A stretch of DNA of 64,000 bases from Ramlibacter henchirensis (GTDB lineage: Bacteria; Pseudomonadota; Gammaproteobacteria; Burkholderiales; Burkholderiaceae_C), in NCBI RefSeq assembly GCF_004682015.1, contig NZ_SMLM01000001.1:1240001-1304000 (forward strand), given 5' to 3'. The notes under the pieces were generated by a model. The model was not told where the DNA came from and ran no database searches. It saw only the letters and a program-made list of their open reading frames with translations. This document shows positions 9,211 through 17,446 of the stretch, one piece after another (within the stretch, counting starts at the first letter, position 1; each line of letters starts with the position of its first letter). The translations under genes and the position numbers were made by a program.

Positions 9211-9845
9211 GCGCGAATCGTACCCGCCCATGCATCTGCAAAAGCGCGCGCGCTGGCAGCCACTTCATGCGGCGGCCGGCCGGGCTTGTACAGCGCCGAG
9301 CCGATGCCCAGCCCGTCCGCGCCCGCGGCGCGGTAAGTCGATGCGTTGCCGGGGGTGATGCCGCCCACGGGCAGCAGCAGCGTGCCCGGCGGCAGCACGG
9401 CGCGCAGTGCCGTCACCGCGGCCGGCGAGATCATTTCGCCGGGGAAGAGCTTCAGGCCGGTGGCGCCTGCGTCGAGGGCAGCGAAGGCTTCCGTGGGCGT
9501 GGCCACGCCGGGGAGGCAGGCCATTTCCAGCTCGCGCGCTTCCTGCACGACGGCCGCGCTGAAGTTGGGCGCGACGACCAGGCGCCCGCCAGCCGCCTGC
9601 ACCGGGCCGACCTCGACTCGGCGCAGCACCGTTCCCGCGCCGATCACGGCCTGCGGAAATGCACGGGCCAGGGCGGAGATGCTTTTGAGCGGCTCGGGGG
9701 AATTGAGCGGCACCTCGATGAGGCGAAAGCCGGCGTCGACCAGGGCCTGGCCGACGGGCAGGGCTTCGGCGGGCGTGATGCCGCGCAGGATGGCCACCAG
9801 CGGCAGCGCGGCCATCGCGTTCTCAAATGCGTTGTCATGCGTCAT
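9207..9845 (-). CDS. dgoA: 2-dehydro-3-deoxy-6-phosphogalactonate aldolase
   Basis: The 212-residue protein is a KDPG/KDPGal class I aldolase. VAILRGITP at the start of the barrel contains the Arg of the phosphate/pyruvate site, IEVPLNSP the conserved catalytic Glu, and GLKLFPGEM the Schiff-base lysine; PVGGITP follows. Usual length is 205-215. It cleaves KDPGal to pyruvate and glyceraldehyde 3-phosphate. ATG 9845 overlaps the kinase stop at 9842, and its own stop overlaps the SDR start, so translation of the three genes is coupled. I favour KDPGal over KDPG because the partner kinase is of the KDGal type. Confidence 0.9.
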   Translation of the reverse strand: MTHDNAFENAMAALPLVAILRGITPAEALPVGQALVDAGFRLIEVPLNSPEPLKSISALARAFPQAVIGAGTVLRRVEVGPVQAAGGRLVVAPNFSAAVVQEARELEMACLPGVATPTEAFAALDAGATGLKLFPGEMISPAAVTALRAVLPPGTLLLPVGGITPGNASTYRAAGADGLGIGSALYKPGRPPHEVAASARAFADAWAGTIRA

Positions 9846-10747
9846 GCGGGTTCCAGCTTTTGCGCAAGCGACCACAGCCCGCGCCACGTGGCCTCGTCAC
9901 CGAGCGAGGAGGAGTGCAGTCCCAAGGTGCGCAGCGCCAGCTCGTAGCGCTGCGTGAGCGCCGGCGCGCCGACCAGCACCAGCTCGGCGCCGCTGTTCTC
10001 GAGATGCTGCGCGCGCAGTTCCTCGCCGATCACCAGCCCGGACAGGTAGCTGGGCAGCGCGGCGGGCGCGAGTTGGTCGAAGAGCGATGCGGTTCGCGCC
10101 GCGAATGCCCCGTGCAGCAAACTGCCTGCTTGCCGCGCATGCATCACGCCGCGCAGGAAGGCCGACTCGTCCAGTGCGCCGTCGTCCTGGGGCAGCGTGC
10201 GGGCGAGGATGGAGTGGCGCCGCAGCAGCCCGTAGACCTCGCCGGTCATGAAGGTGGAGAAGGCCTCGATGCGGCCCTGCCGCACGCGCACCCACTTGCT
10301 GTGCGTGCCCGGCAGCACGAAGGTGCCGCTGTCGCGCGAGAGGAGTTCGAGCGCGCCGAAGACCTGCACCTCCTCGCCGCGCATCACGTCGTACATGCCG
10401 CAGTGGTTCGTGCACAGCCCGGGCGCGATGCCCAGGCGCGCGCCCGAAGGCGCGTCCGGCAACCAGGCGATGCGGCCGGCGAGTTCGCCAGGGCCGGCGG
10501 GGCAGGGGCAGTAGGGCGCTTCCTGCCAGCCTTGGCGGCTGCCGACCATGCCGCTGGCGAGACAGAGCATTCCGGATTCGACGGGCCAGCCCTGCACGAT
10601 GCGCTGGAAGGCGGCGGGGAAGCCGCCGGCGGGCACGTGGAGGATGCCCTCGTCGCTGTGCCATTGCTCGAGCACGGCGCCGCCAGAGTCGAGTAGTGCG
10701 GCGCGAAGGGAGGAGGTGCCCCAGTCGAGGGCAATGAAGGTTTTCAC
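9842..10747 (-). CDS. dgoK: 2-dehydro-3-deoxygalactonokinase
   Basis: The 301-residue protein matches the DgoK family of the ASKHA fold: [12 protein letters not shown] at the N-terminus is the phosphate-binding loop, and LPGTHSKWV and the FSTFMTGE segment are characteristic. It phosphorylates 2-keto-3-deoxygalactonate with ATP. The start is taken as GTG 10747. A longer reading from 10798 would translate the neighbouring palindromic repeat (giving a Pro-rich tail with PHPNPL), so I reject it; the GAGGGAGAGGGA before the GTG, part of that repeat, would act as ribosome site. The gene is separated from the dehydratase upstream by a 143-bp gap with two repeats. Confidence 0.9.
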   Translation of the reverse strand: MKTFIALDWGTSSLRAALLDSGGAVLEQWHSDEGILHVPAGGFPAAFQRIVQGWPVESGMLCLASGMVGSRQGWQEAPYCPCPAGPGELAGRIAWLPDAPSGARLGIAPGLCTNHCGMYDVMRGEEVQVFGALELLSRDSGTFVLPGTHSKWVRVRQGRIEAFSTFMTGEVYGLLRRHSILARTLPQDDGALDESAFLRGVMHARQAGSLLHGAFAARTASLFDQLAPAALPSYLSGLVIGEELRAQHLENSGAELVLVGAPALTQRYELALRTLGLHSSSLGDEATWRGLWSLAQKLEPA

Positions 10748-10790
10748 TCCCTCTCCCTCTGTGAGAGGGTTGGGGTGAGGGCACGCGCGG
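10747..10790. repeat. Palindromic intergenic repeat, copy A1
   Basis: This is one unit of a repeat family also found at 10823, 46624, 54724 and 54801. It has a 6-bp stem (10755-10760 with 10764-10769) followed by TTGGGGTGAGGGCACGC. It faces copy A2 head to head, so the pair can fold as one larger hairpin. Confidence 0.75.
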
Positions 10791-10822
10791 TGCCGCACCG
10801 AACGCTGTGCTTGCTCAAGTGC

Positions 10823-10869
10823 CGCGCGTGCCCCTCACCCCAGCCCTCTCCCCCGAGGGGAGAGGGAGC
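10823..10869. repeat. Palindromic intergenic repeat, copy A2
   Basis: GTGCCCCTCACCCCAGCC is followed by a perfect 10-bp stem (10844-10853 with 10857-10866) and a 3-base loop. Its orientation is inverted relative to A1. It lies between the dehydratase stop and dgoK, inside the presumed operon, where such elements often modulate mRNA ends. Confidence 0.78.
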
Positions 10870-10890
10870 AATGCAGCGCCCCGCCAACAT

Positions 10891-12630
10891 TCAGTGGTTG
10901 TCCCGAGGCACGAACGCCCCGCGCTTGCCCTGCAGGAAATCCAGGTCCGCGCCTTCGTCCGCCTGCAGCACGTGGTCGACGTACAGCTTCCAGTAGCCGG
11001 ACGAGAGCGGCGGGGCCGGCTGCGTCCACGCCTTCAGCCGCGCCTGCAGCTCCTCGTCGGAGATGTGCAGGTGGATGCGGCGGTTGGGCACGTCGAGCTC
11101 GATGATGTCGCCGTTGCGCACCACCGCCAGCGGGCCGCCTGCCGCCGCTTCCGGCGCGGTGTGCAGCACCACCGTGCCGTAGGCCGTGCCGCTCATGCGC
11201 GCGTCGCTGATGCGGACCATGTCGGTGATGCCCTTGCGCAGCACCTTGGGCGGCAGCGGCATGTTGCCCACCTCGGCCATGCCGGGGTAGCCCTTGGGGC
11301 CGCAGTTCTTCAGCACCATGACGCAGTTCTCGTCGACGTCGAGGTTCTCGTCGTCGATGCGCTTGTGGAAGTCCTCGATGTTCTCGAACACCACGGCCCG
11401 GCCCTTGTGCACCATCAGCTTGGGCGTGGCCGCGCTCGGCTTGATGACGGCCCCCCGCGGCGCGAGGTTGCCGCGCAGCACGGCGATTCCGGCCTTGTCC
11501 TTGAAGGGCTTTTCCAGCGGCTGGATCACCTCGGCGTTGAAGTTCTGCGCGGTCTCGATGTTCTGGCCGACGGTGGCGCCGTTGGCCGTGATGGAGTCCA
11601 GGTGCAGGTGCGAGCGGATCTCCTTCATCACCGCCGGCAGGCCGCCGGCGTAGCAGAAGTCCTCCATCAGGAACTTGCCCGAGGGCTGCAGGTTGACCAG
11701 GCACGGCATCTGGCTGCCCAGCCGGTCGAAGTCCTCCACCGAGAGCTCCACGCCGATGCGGCGGGCGATGGCGATCAGGTGGATCACGGCATTCGTGGAG
11801 CCGCCGATCGCCGCCAGCGTCTTGATGGCGTTCTCGAACGCGTGGCGGGTGAGGATCTTCGAGAGCTTCAGGTCCTCGTGCACCATGTCCACGATGCGCC
11901 GGCCGGCGTTGCGCGCGATCACGTTGCGGCGGCCGTCGACGGCCGGATAGGCGGCATTGCCCGGCAAGCCCACGCCCAGCGCTTCCACCATGCTGGCCAT
12001 GGTGGAAGCCGTTCCCATCGTCATGCAGTGGCCGTGGCTGCGGTGCATGCAGGACTCGGCCTCGAAGAAGTCCTGCAGCTTGAGCGTGCCGGCGCGAACC
12101 TGCTCGCTCATGCTCCACACGCCGGTGCCGGAACCGAGTTCCTGTCCGCGCCACTTGCCCGAGAGCATCGGCCCGCCGGAGACGCCGATGGTGGGCAGGT
12201 CCACCGACGAAGCGCCCATGATCAGCGAAGGGGTGGTCTTGTCGCATCCCATGAGCAGCACCACGCCGTCGACCGGATTGCCGCGGATGGATTCCTCCAC
12301 GTCCATGCTGGCCAGGTTCCGGTAGAGCATCGCCGTCGGACGCAGCAGCGTTTCGCCCAGCGACATCACGGGGAACTCGAGCGGGAAGCCGCCGGCTTCG
12401 TACACGCCGATCTTGACCTGCTCGGCCAGCGTGCGGAAATGCGAGTTGCAGGGCGTGAGCTCGCTGAAGGTGTTGCAGATGCCGATGACGGGCCGGCCGT
12501 CGAACTGGTCGTGCGGCACGCCGCGGCCCTTGACCCAGCTGCGGTACGCGAAACCGTCGCGGTCCATGCGGCCGAACCATTGCTGGCTGCGGAGTTCTTC
12601 GGGCTTTTTGCGGGGTTTGCGATCAGTCAT
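10891..12630 (-). CDS. IlvD/Edd family sugar-acid dehydratase (L-arabinonate/galactonate dehydratase type)
   Basis: The 579-residue protein belongs to the Fe-S IlvD/Edd dehydratases. GCDKTTPS holds a cluster cysteine, CNTMGTASTMASM a second, and the C-terminal half has the conserved KNCGPKGYPGMAEVGNM and RISDARMSGTAYGT segments. The overall pattern is that of the L-arabinonate/galactonate subgroup (about 580 residues) rather than dihydroxy-acid dehydratase IlvD or 6-phosphogluconate dehydratase. It removes water from an aldonate to give a 2-keto-3-deoxy sugar acid, the substrate of the downstream kinase. ATG 12630 is chosen as the nearest Met to the family N-terminus. It is first in the minus-strand operon, and its promoter region is shared with the divergent oxidoreductase. 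Confidence 0.88.
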   Translation of the reverse strand: MTDRKPRKKPEELRSQQWFGRMDRDGFAYRSWVKGRGVPHDQFDGRPVIGICNTFSELTPCNSHFRTLAEQVKIGVYEAGGFPLEFPVMSLGETLLRPTAMLYRNLASMDVEESIRGNPVDGVVLLMGCDKTTPSLIMGASSVDLPTIGVSGGPMLSGKWRGQELGSGTGVWSMSEQVRAGTLKLQDFFEAESCMHRSHGHCMTMGTASTMASMVEALGVGLPGNAAYPAVDGRRNVIARNAGRRIVDMVHEDLKLSKILTRHAFENAIKTLAAIGGSTNAVIHLIAIARRIGVELSVEDFDRLGSQMPCLVNLQPSGKFLMEDFCYAGGLPAVMKEIRSHLHLDSITANGATVGQNIETAQNFNAEVIQPLEKPFKDKAGIAVLRGNLAPRGAVIKPSAATPKLMVHKGRAVVFENIEDFHKRIDDENLDVDENCVMVLKNCGPKGYPGMAEVGNMPLPPKVLRKGITDMVRISDARMSGTAYGTVVLHTAPEAAAGGPLAVVRNGDIIELDVPNRRIHLHISDEELQARLKAWTQPAPPLSSGYWKLYVDHVLQADEGADLDFLQGKRGAFVPRDNH

Positions 12631-12663
12631 GTAGGGGTTCGTCCGGGGTTCTTGCATTCATAT

Positions 12664-12673
12664 TATGGTCATA
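12664..12673. promoter_or_regulatory. Candidate operator for the FadR-type regulator
   Basis: TATG-GT-CATA is a short perfect dyad in the 85-bp gap between the two divergent start codons. It lies in an AT-rich island (about 12655-12680) that stands out from the GC-rich surroundings. Small dyads of this kind are typical of GntR-family sites, and the cluster encodes such a regulator at 14077. The link is inference. Confidence 0.4.
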
Positions 12674-12715
12674 CGATTGCGGCCGCTTTTTCCGGGGAAA
12701 CCCCGGTCGGAAAAC

Positions 12716-13681
12716 ATGAGCACCGCATCCTCGACAACCAGGCCCGCCGTGCTGGCGGTGATGAAGCTGCCGTCTTTCTACCTCGAAAGGCTCCGGCAGT
12801 CTTTCGAGTTGCTGGACCGTACCCACCAGACCGACCCGCAAGCCTTCGCCCAGGCCGCGCCGCGCATCCGGGCGGTCACGGGCGGCGGCGAGTCGCTGGT
12901 CGACCGTGCCCTCATGGCGCAGCTGCCCGCGCTGGAGATCGTCTCCATCATGGGCGTCGGCTACGACAAGGTGGACGTGCCCGCGGCGCTGGAGCGGCGC
13001 ATCCCGGTCACGCACACGCCCGACGTGCTCAACGACGAGGTGGCCGACACCGCCATCGGCCTGATGCTCTCGGTGGCGAAGAAGCTGCCGCAGGCCGACC
13101 GTTACGTGCGACAGGGCCTCTGGGAAACGCAGGGCGCGATGCCGCTCACCCGCAAGATGTCCGGCGCGCGGCTCGGCATCGTGGGCCTGGGCCGCATCGG
13201 CCAGGCGATCGCCAAGCGCGCGGAGGCCTTCGGCATGTCGATCGCGTACACCAGCCGCAACCGCAAGGAGGTGAAGTACGCGTACTTCCCGTCGGCTGCG
13301 GAACTGGCGTCGCAAGTGGATTTCCTGGTGGTCATCACGCCGGGAGGCGCCGCCACGCGCCACCTGATCGATGCGAGCGTGCTGCGCGCGCTGGGTCCGC
13401 AGGGCTACCTGGTCAACGTCGCGCGCGGCTCGGTCGTCGATGAAGCGGCGCTGGTCGAGGCGCTGCAGCAGGGCGTGATCGCCGGCGCCGCGCTCGATGT
13501 CTTCGAGAACGAGCCGCACGTGCCGCCTGCGCTGCGCGAGCTGGACAACGTGGTGCTCGCGCCGCACATCGCCAGTGCCACGGTGCAGACGCGTGGTGCG
13601 ATGGCGTCGCTGGCCTTCGACAACCTCGCAGCGCATTTCGCCGGCAAGCCGTTGCTGACGCCGGTGCCGGAATGCCGCTGA
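12716..13681 (+). CDS. D-isomer-specific 2-hydroxyacid dehydrogenase
   Basis: The 321-residue protein has the NAD-binding GLGRIGQAIAKR motif in the middle and the catalytic triad of the family: Arg in NVARGSVVDE, Glu in VFENEP and His in APHIASAT. It resembles glyoxylate/hydroxypyruvate reductases (GhrB-like). It reduces a 2-keto acid to a D-2-hydroxy acid, or the reverse. The start at ATG 12716 is close to the family N-terminus; an in-frame start at 12665 would run through the operator region. It leads the divergent operon with the cupin and the FadR regulator and probably serves a side reaction of the same sugar-acid pathway. Confidence 0.87.
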   Translation: MSTASSTTRPAVLAVMKLPSFYLERLRQSFELLDRTHQTDPQAFAQAAPRIRAVTGGGESLVDRALMAQLPALEIVSIMGVGYDKVDVPAALERRIPVTHTPDVLNDEVADTAIGLMLSVAKKLPQADRYVRQGLWETQGAMPLTRKMSGARLGIVGLGRIGQAIAKRAEAFGMSIAYTSRNRKEVKYAYFPSAAELASQVDFLVVITPGGAATRHLIDASVLRALGPQGYLVNVARGSVVDEAALVEALQQGVIAGAALDVFENEPHVPPALRELDNVVLAPHIASATVQTRGAMASLAFDNLAAHFAGKPLLTPVPECR

Positions 13682-14070
13682 CCGCCCCCATGCAGTTCAC
13701 CAAGGTCGTCCTCTTCACCGATACCGACGGGCGAGCGCGCTTCCGCGAGGAAGCCGTGCCGCTCGATGAGGGCAAGCCGCAGGCGATGCTCTCCGCGCTG
13801 ATGCCCAGCGGCGGCTACCAGCTGCGGCACAGCCCCGTGGGCTTTCGCAGCGAGTTCCATTGCTCTCCGCACACGCAGTGGGTGTTCATCCTCGGCGGCG
13901 CGATGGAGATCGGCCTCCAGGACGGCACCTCGCGCGTGTTCCGCCCGGGCGAGCACTTCTACTCGGCCGACCTGCTGCCCGAGGGCGCCACGTTCGATCC
14001 CGCGGTGCACGGGCACCGAAGCGCCCAGGTCGGCAGCGATCCGCTGGTGACGCTGTTCCTGCGCGGCTGA
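13672..14070 (+). CDS. Cupin domain protein
   Basis: The 132-residue single-domain protein folds as a small beta-barrel by motif. CSPHTQWVFILGGAMEIGLQDG and FRPGEHFYSADLLPEGATF fit cupin motifs 1 and 2 loosely, with several histidines that could bind a metal. No catalytic function can be named. The start at 13672 overlaps the end of the dehydrogenase gene by 10 bases; ATG 13690 is a possible internal start with no better ribosome site. Position between the dehydrogenase and the regulator suggests a small-molecule binding or sugar-acid isomerising role in the same pathway, which is a guess. Confidence 0.7.
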   Translation: MPLTAPMQFTKVVLFTDTDGRARFREEAVPLDEGKPQAMLSALMPSGGYQLRHSPVGFRSEFHCSPHTQWVFILGGAMEIGLQDGTSRVFRPGEHFYSADLLPEGATFDPAVHGHRSAQVGSDPLVTLFLRG

Positions 14071-14076
14071 ACCGCC

Positions 14077-14829
14077 GTGGCGCAGATCAAGAACGTCCAC
14101 GGCAACACGCTGGATCGCCTGGGCGTCGCGATCATGTCGGGCCGATATGCCCCCGGCGCGGCCATGCCGCCCGAGCCCCTGCTCGGCGAGGAGCTGGGCG
14201 TCAGCCGCACGGTGGTGCGTGAGGCCGTCAAGTCGCTGGTGGCCAAGGGCCTGGTGAGCACCGGTCCCAAGGTCGGCACGCGCGTGCTGCCGGCCGAGCA
14301 GTGGAACTGGTTCGATCCCGACGTCGTGGCCTGGCAATCGACGGTGGGCCTCACACGCGAGTTCCTGCGCGACCTGCAGGAGTTGCGCCGGGTCGTCGAG
14401 CCCGCCGCGGTCCGCATGGCCGCCGAGCGCGCCACGCCCGAGGACATCGCCGAGATCGAAGCCGCGTACCAAGGGATGCGACGCGCGGTGGAGGAGGGCG
14501 GCGACTACGTCACGCACGACCTGCTGTTCCACCAGGGCCTGCTGCGCGCCTGCCACAACCGCATGCTTCAGCAGATGAGCAAGGCGCTCGCCGCGCTGCT
14601 GCGCACCAGCTTCGAGGTCTCCACCAGTCGCAAGAACGGGGCGCGCCTGTCGTTGCCGCTGCATCGCGCGGTGCTCGATGCCGTGATCGCGCGCAATGCG
14701 GGCAAGGCCGAGAAGGCCGTCCTGGTGCTGATCGACGCGGCGGGGGAAGACATCGAGCAGGTGCTGGCCTCGCGCCGCCGCCTGCCCAAGCTGGACGCGC
14801 CGGCGCGGCTGCTGCGGGTGGGTGCGTGA
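14077..14829 (+). CDS. FadR/GntR family transcriptional regulator (FCD domain)
   Basis: The 250-residue protein has an N-terminal winged helix (GAAMPPEPLLGEELGVSRTVVREAVKSL, residues about 27-54) and a C-terminal all-helical FCD ligand domain with likely metal-binding histidines (FHQGLL, LHRAVLDA). FCD regulators of sugar-acid clusters usually repress and are released by the pathway acid or keto-acid. GTG 14077 is 6 bases after the cupin stop, so the regulator is part of the divergent operon and probably acts at the shared control region near 12664. An autoregulated repressor of both operons is the simplest reading. Confidence 0.88.
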   Translation: MAQIKNVHGNTLDRLGVAIMSGRYAPGAAMPPEPLLGEELGVSRTVVREAVKSLVAKGLVSTGPKVGTRVLPAEQWNWFDPDVVAWQSTVGLTREFLRDLQELRRVVEPAAVRMAAERATPEDIAEIEAAYQGMRRAVEEGGDYVTHDLLFHQGLLRACHNRMLQQMSKALAALLRTSFEVSTSRKNGARLSLPLHRAVLDAVIARNAGKAEKAVLVLIDAAGEDIEQVLASRRRLPKLDAPARLLRVGA

Positions 14830-14848
14830 GCCGCCCGGCTGCTGCGAG

Positions 14849-15175
14849 TCAGCCTTCGGCCCGCACGACCACGTAGCTGCGCATCGGGAGGGCGGTAAGC
14901 ACCGCTTCGAGCGCGGGCACGAGATGCAGGAGCGCAGAAAGAGCATTGGACGGCGAGTCCAGCACCACCACGGCGACCGGCAGGTTGCGCGCGCTCTGCT
15001 GGTAAGGCAGGTTCTTGTCGACGGTGATCAGCGCGTCGAACTGAGCGGCTGCGAGGGCAAGCAGGGCCCCGTTCTTGACGCCCGCCCAGCCCTGCTCGGG
15101 GACAGTGGAGACTTCATGCGCCGGCAGCGCATTGCGCAGGCGCGCAGGGACGCACTCGTCAAGCAGCAGGCGCAT
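14849..15175 (-). CDS. DUF5615 PIN-like protein (putative toxin)
   Basis: The 108-residue protein begins with MRLLLDECVPARL and contains ALITVDKNLPYQQ, the two acidic segments of the DUF5615 branch of the PIN-like nuclease fold. Family members are thought to be RNA-cleaving toxins paired with DUF433 proteins, as here. ATG 15175 lies 17 bases inside the upstream DUF433 gene, a typical antitoxin-first overlap. The C-terminus may be longer or shorter than in characterised PIN toxins; toxicity is unproven. Confidence 0.8.
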   Translation of the reverse strand: MRLLLDECVPARLRNALPAHEVSTVPEQGWAGVKNGALLALAAAQFDALITVDKNLPYQQSARNLPVAVVVLDSPSNALSALLHLVPALEAVLTALPMRSYVVVRAEG

Positions 15176-15377
15176 CGGCGCCCAGCCGCACGCGCGCGGC
15201 CTCGAGAACGGCCACTGCCTGATGCCGGGTTACCGTGGGGAAGTCATGGAGGAAGTCCTCGAGTGAAGAGGACGCTTCGAGGTAGTCGAAGAGGTTCTTC
15301 ACCGGCACGCGCGTGCCCGCGAAGCAAAGCGCGCCGCTGAGGACTTCGGGATCTCTCTGGACGAGCGTGGGTTCCAT
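15159..15377 (-). CDS. DUF433 domain protein (putative antitoxin)
   Basis: The 72-residue protein carries the DUF433 core: VLSGALCFAGTRVPVKNLFDYLE followed by the FLHDFPTVTRHQAVAVLE helix, a small winged-helix-like DNA-binding unit. It precedes and overlaps the DUF5615 gene by 17 bases, forming a toxin-antitoxin-like pair that probably represses its own promoter. ATG 15377 is chosen because the family begins about there; an in-frame start at 15530 lies inside the convergent end of the helicase gene and would add low-complexity residues. Confidence 0.8.
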   Translation of the reverse strand: MEPTLVQRDPEVLSGALCFAGTRVPVKNLFDYLEASSSLEDFLHDFPTVTRHQAVAVLEAARVRLGADAPAA

Positions 15378-15411
15378 GGCCGGGTCAGTGTACCTGCCCG
15401 GCCCGTTGGCG

Positions 15412-17184
15412 TCAGCCGTAGCGCCGGTTCTGGTTCCCGCGCGCTCCGTAGCCGCCACCACCGCCGCCACCGCCACCCCCGCGGTTGCGATTGCGGTTAC
15501 CGCCACCGCCATTGCCGCGATTGGACGCACCCATGCTGTCGATGCTGGTGCGGGTGGGGTCGGGCTGGCCGTTGTTGGACGTGCGGCGAACGCCCGTCAT
15601 GTCACGGCGCGTGGGCAGGCTGGTGCGCAGCGGGTCGACGTTGCGCGGCACGCGCTCTTCGCCGTCCTCGCGATCGTCGCGGTCGGCGTCCAGGGCACGA
15701 TCGGGGCGCGCCTGGTGCTGCGGCGGGCGCTGGCCGCCGGTCTGTCCATTGAAGCCGTTGTGGCCGTTGTGACCGTTGACAGGAGGACGGCCGCCGTTCA
15801 CCGGCTTCGCACGCTGCTGCCCGTTGCCGGCGCCATTGCCGGAACCGTTGCGCGGAGCGCGCGCCTCGCCGTCGGCGGGCTTGCGCGGGCCGTTGCCGGC
15901 CTTGTTCTCGCGGATGCGCTGCATCATTTCCTGGCGAGCCGCCTTCGCGGCAGCGTTCATCACTTCGCGGCTCGGAGGCCGGCCCGCGCCGCCCCACAGG
16001 GTCTGGCGGCCCATGGCGATGGGCTCGGCCTTCTCGCCGGATTCCGGGCCGAAGCCTTCCACCGGATGCACCGCGATCTCCGCCTTGGTGAAGCGCTCGA
16101 TCTCCTGCATGAAGCCTTCTTCGTCCAGGCAGACCAGACTCACCGCCTGGCCCTCGCGGCCCGCCCGGCCGGTGCGGCCGATGCGGTGGACGTAGTCCTC
16201 GGGCACGTTCGGGATCTCGAAGTTCACCACGTGCGGCAGGTCGTCGATGTCGATGCCGCGCGCGGCAATGTCGGTGGCCACCAGCGCGCGGATCTCGCCG
16301 CTCTTGAAGCCGGCCAGCGCCTGGGTGCGTGCGCCCTGGCTCTTGTTGCCGTGCAGCGCCATCGCGGTGATGCCCTGCTTGGCCAGGAACTCGGCCACGT
16401 GGTTGGCGCCGAATTTGGTGCGGGTGAACACCAGCACCTGGCTCCAGTCGTGCTCCTGGATGATGTGCGCGAGCAGCTGCTTCTTCTTCGCACGGCTGAC
16501 CGGATGGACGACCTGGGTGATGCGCTGCACCGTGGTGTTGCGCGGTGTGACCTGGATGCTACGGGGCTCTCGTAACAAAGAGTTTGCGAGGTCACGAATT
16601 TCGTCGCTGAAGGTCGCCGAGAACAGCAGGCTCTGCTTCTCGCGCGGCAGCAGGTTCAGCACCTTCTTGACGTCCGGCAGGAAGCCCATGTCCAGCATCC
16701 GGTCGGCTTCGTCGAGCACGAGCATCTCCACGGTCGACAGGTCCATGAAGCCCTGCTGCTGCAAGTCCAGCAGCCGGCCGGGCGTGGCGACGAGGATGTC
16801 GACGCCGCGCTTCATGCGGTCGACCTGCGGGTTCATGCCCACGCCGCCGAAGATCACGGTGGAGGTCAGCGGCAGGTACTTGCCGTAGGTGCGCACGGAC
16901 TCTTCCACCTGCGCCGCCAGTTCACGCGTGGGCGTGAGCACGAGGGCGGCGATGCCGTCGACGCCGAACTTGTTCGTCTTGCTCCGCCCATTGGTGAGCT
17001 TGTGCAGCATCGGCAGGGTGAAGGCGGCGGTCTTGCCGGTGCCGGTCTGGGCGCCGCCGAGGAGGTCGTGGCCTTCGAGCACGGCCGGGATGGCCTGGGC
17101 CTGGATGGGGGTGGGCGTGTCGTAGCCCTGCTCGCGCACCGCCTTGAGGATGGCCGGTGCCAGTTTCAGTTCTTCAAATGTCAT
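15412..17184 (-). CDS. DEAD-box ATP-dependent RNA helicase (RhlE-like)
   Basis: The 590-residue protein has the full helicase core in residues 1-about 370: Q motif (PTPIQAQAI), Walker [19 protein letters not shown] ([10 protein letters not shown]), SAT (LFSATF), and in domain 2 ARGIDI and [12 protein letters not shown] long basic, Asn/Gly/Arg-rich tail ends in an RG-rich stretch with ten glycines, which would bind RNA. It remodels RNA, probably in ribosome assembly or cold response. ATG 17184 is chosen; an upstream TTG at 17190 is a weak alternative. The 262 bp to the divergent DUF1631 gene hold no gene I can support and probably the promoters of both. Confidence 0.92.
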   Translation of the reverse strand: MTFEELKLAPAILKAVREQGYDTPTPIQAQAIPAVLEGHDLLGGAQTGTGKTAAFTLPMLHKLTNGRSKTNKFGVDGIAALVLTPTRELAAQVEESVRTYGKYLPLTSTVIFGGVGMNPQVDRMKRGVDILVATPGRLLDLQQQGFMDLSTVEMLVLDEADRMLDMGFLPDVKKVLNLLPREKQSLLFSATFSDEIRDLANSLLREPRSIQVTPRNTTVQRITQVVHPVSRAKKKQLLAHIIQEHDWSQVLVFTRTKFGANHVAEFLAKQGITAMALHGNKSQGARTQALAGFKSGEIRALVATDIAARGIDIDDLPHVVNFEIPNVPEDYVHRIGRTGRAGREGQAVSLVCLDEEGFMQEIERFTKAEIAVHPVEGFGPESGEKAEPIAMGRQTLWGGAGRPPSREVMNAAAKAARQEMMQRIRENKAGNGPRKPADGEARAPRNGSGNGAGNGQQRAKPVNGGRPPVNGHNGHNGFNGQTGGQRPPQHQARPDRALDADRDDREDGEERVPRNVDPLRTSLPTRRDMTGVRRTSNNGQPDPTRTSIDSMGASNRGNGGGGNRNRNRGGGGGGGGGGYGARGNQNRRYG

Positions 17185-17446
17185 GAACAAAGGAGCGCCA
17201 TACCGTGGCGCCGGGTATCGGCCAGTACGGCGCTTTCGGCGCCGAGCAAGTCAAAGGCAGATGGGGTTGGAGGCGGGAGGACGGTCGGCAGCAGGGCCGG
17301 CGGCTCCCCAGCGAATCGCTGAGCCCGCTGGAACGACTGCAGTTCCTCGCGGGAGGCCTACATTGTCTCATGCTTCTCATTGCGGAGCTCGTTCCGGCGC
17401 CGCGGCAGGGCTCCCGCGCTTCGCAAAGCTGAGCTGCATCGACATA

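Noticed and set aside
10748..10798. N-terminal extension of dgoK to 10798
   Set aside because: The added residues are a translation of the palindromic repeat; the kinase family starts at the GTG at 10747.
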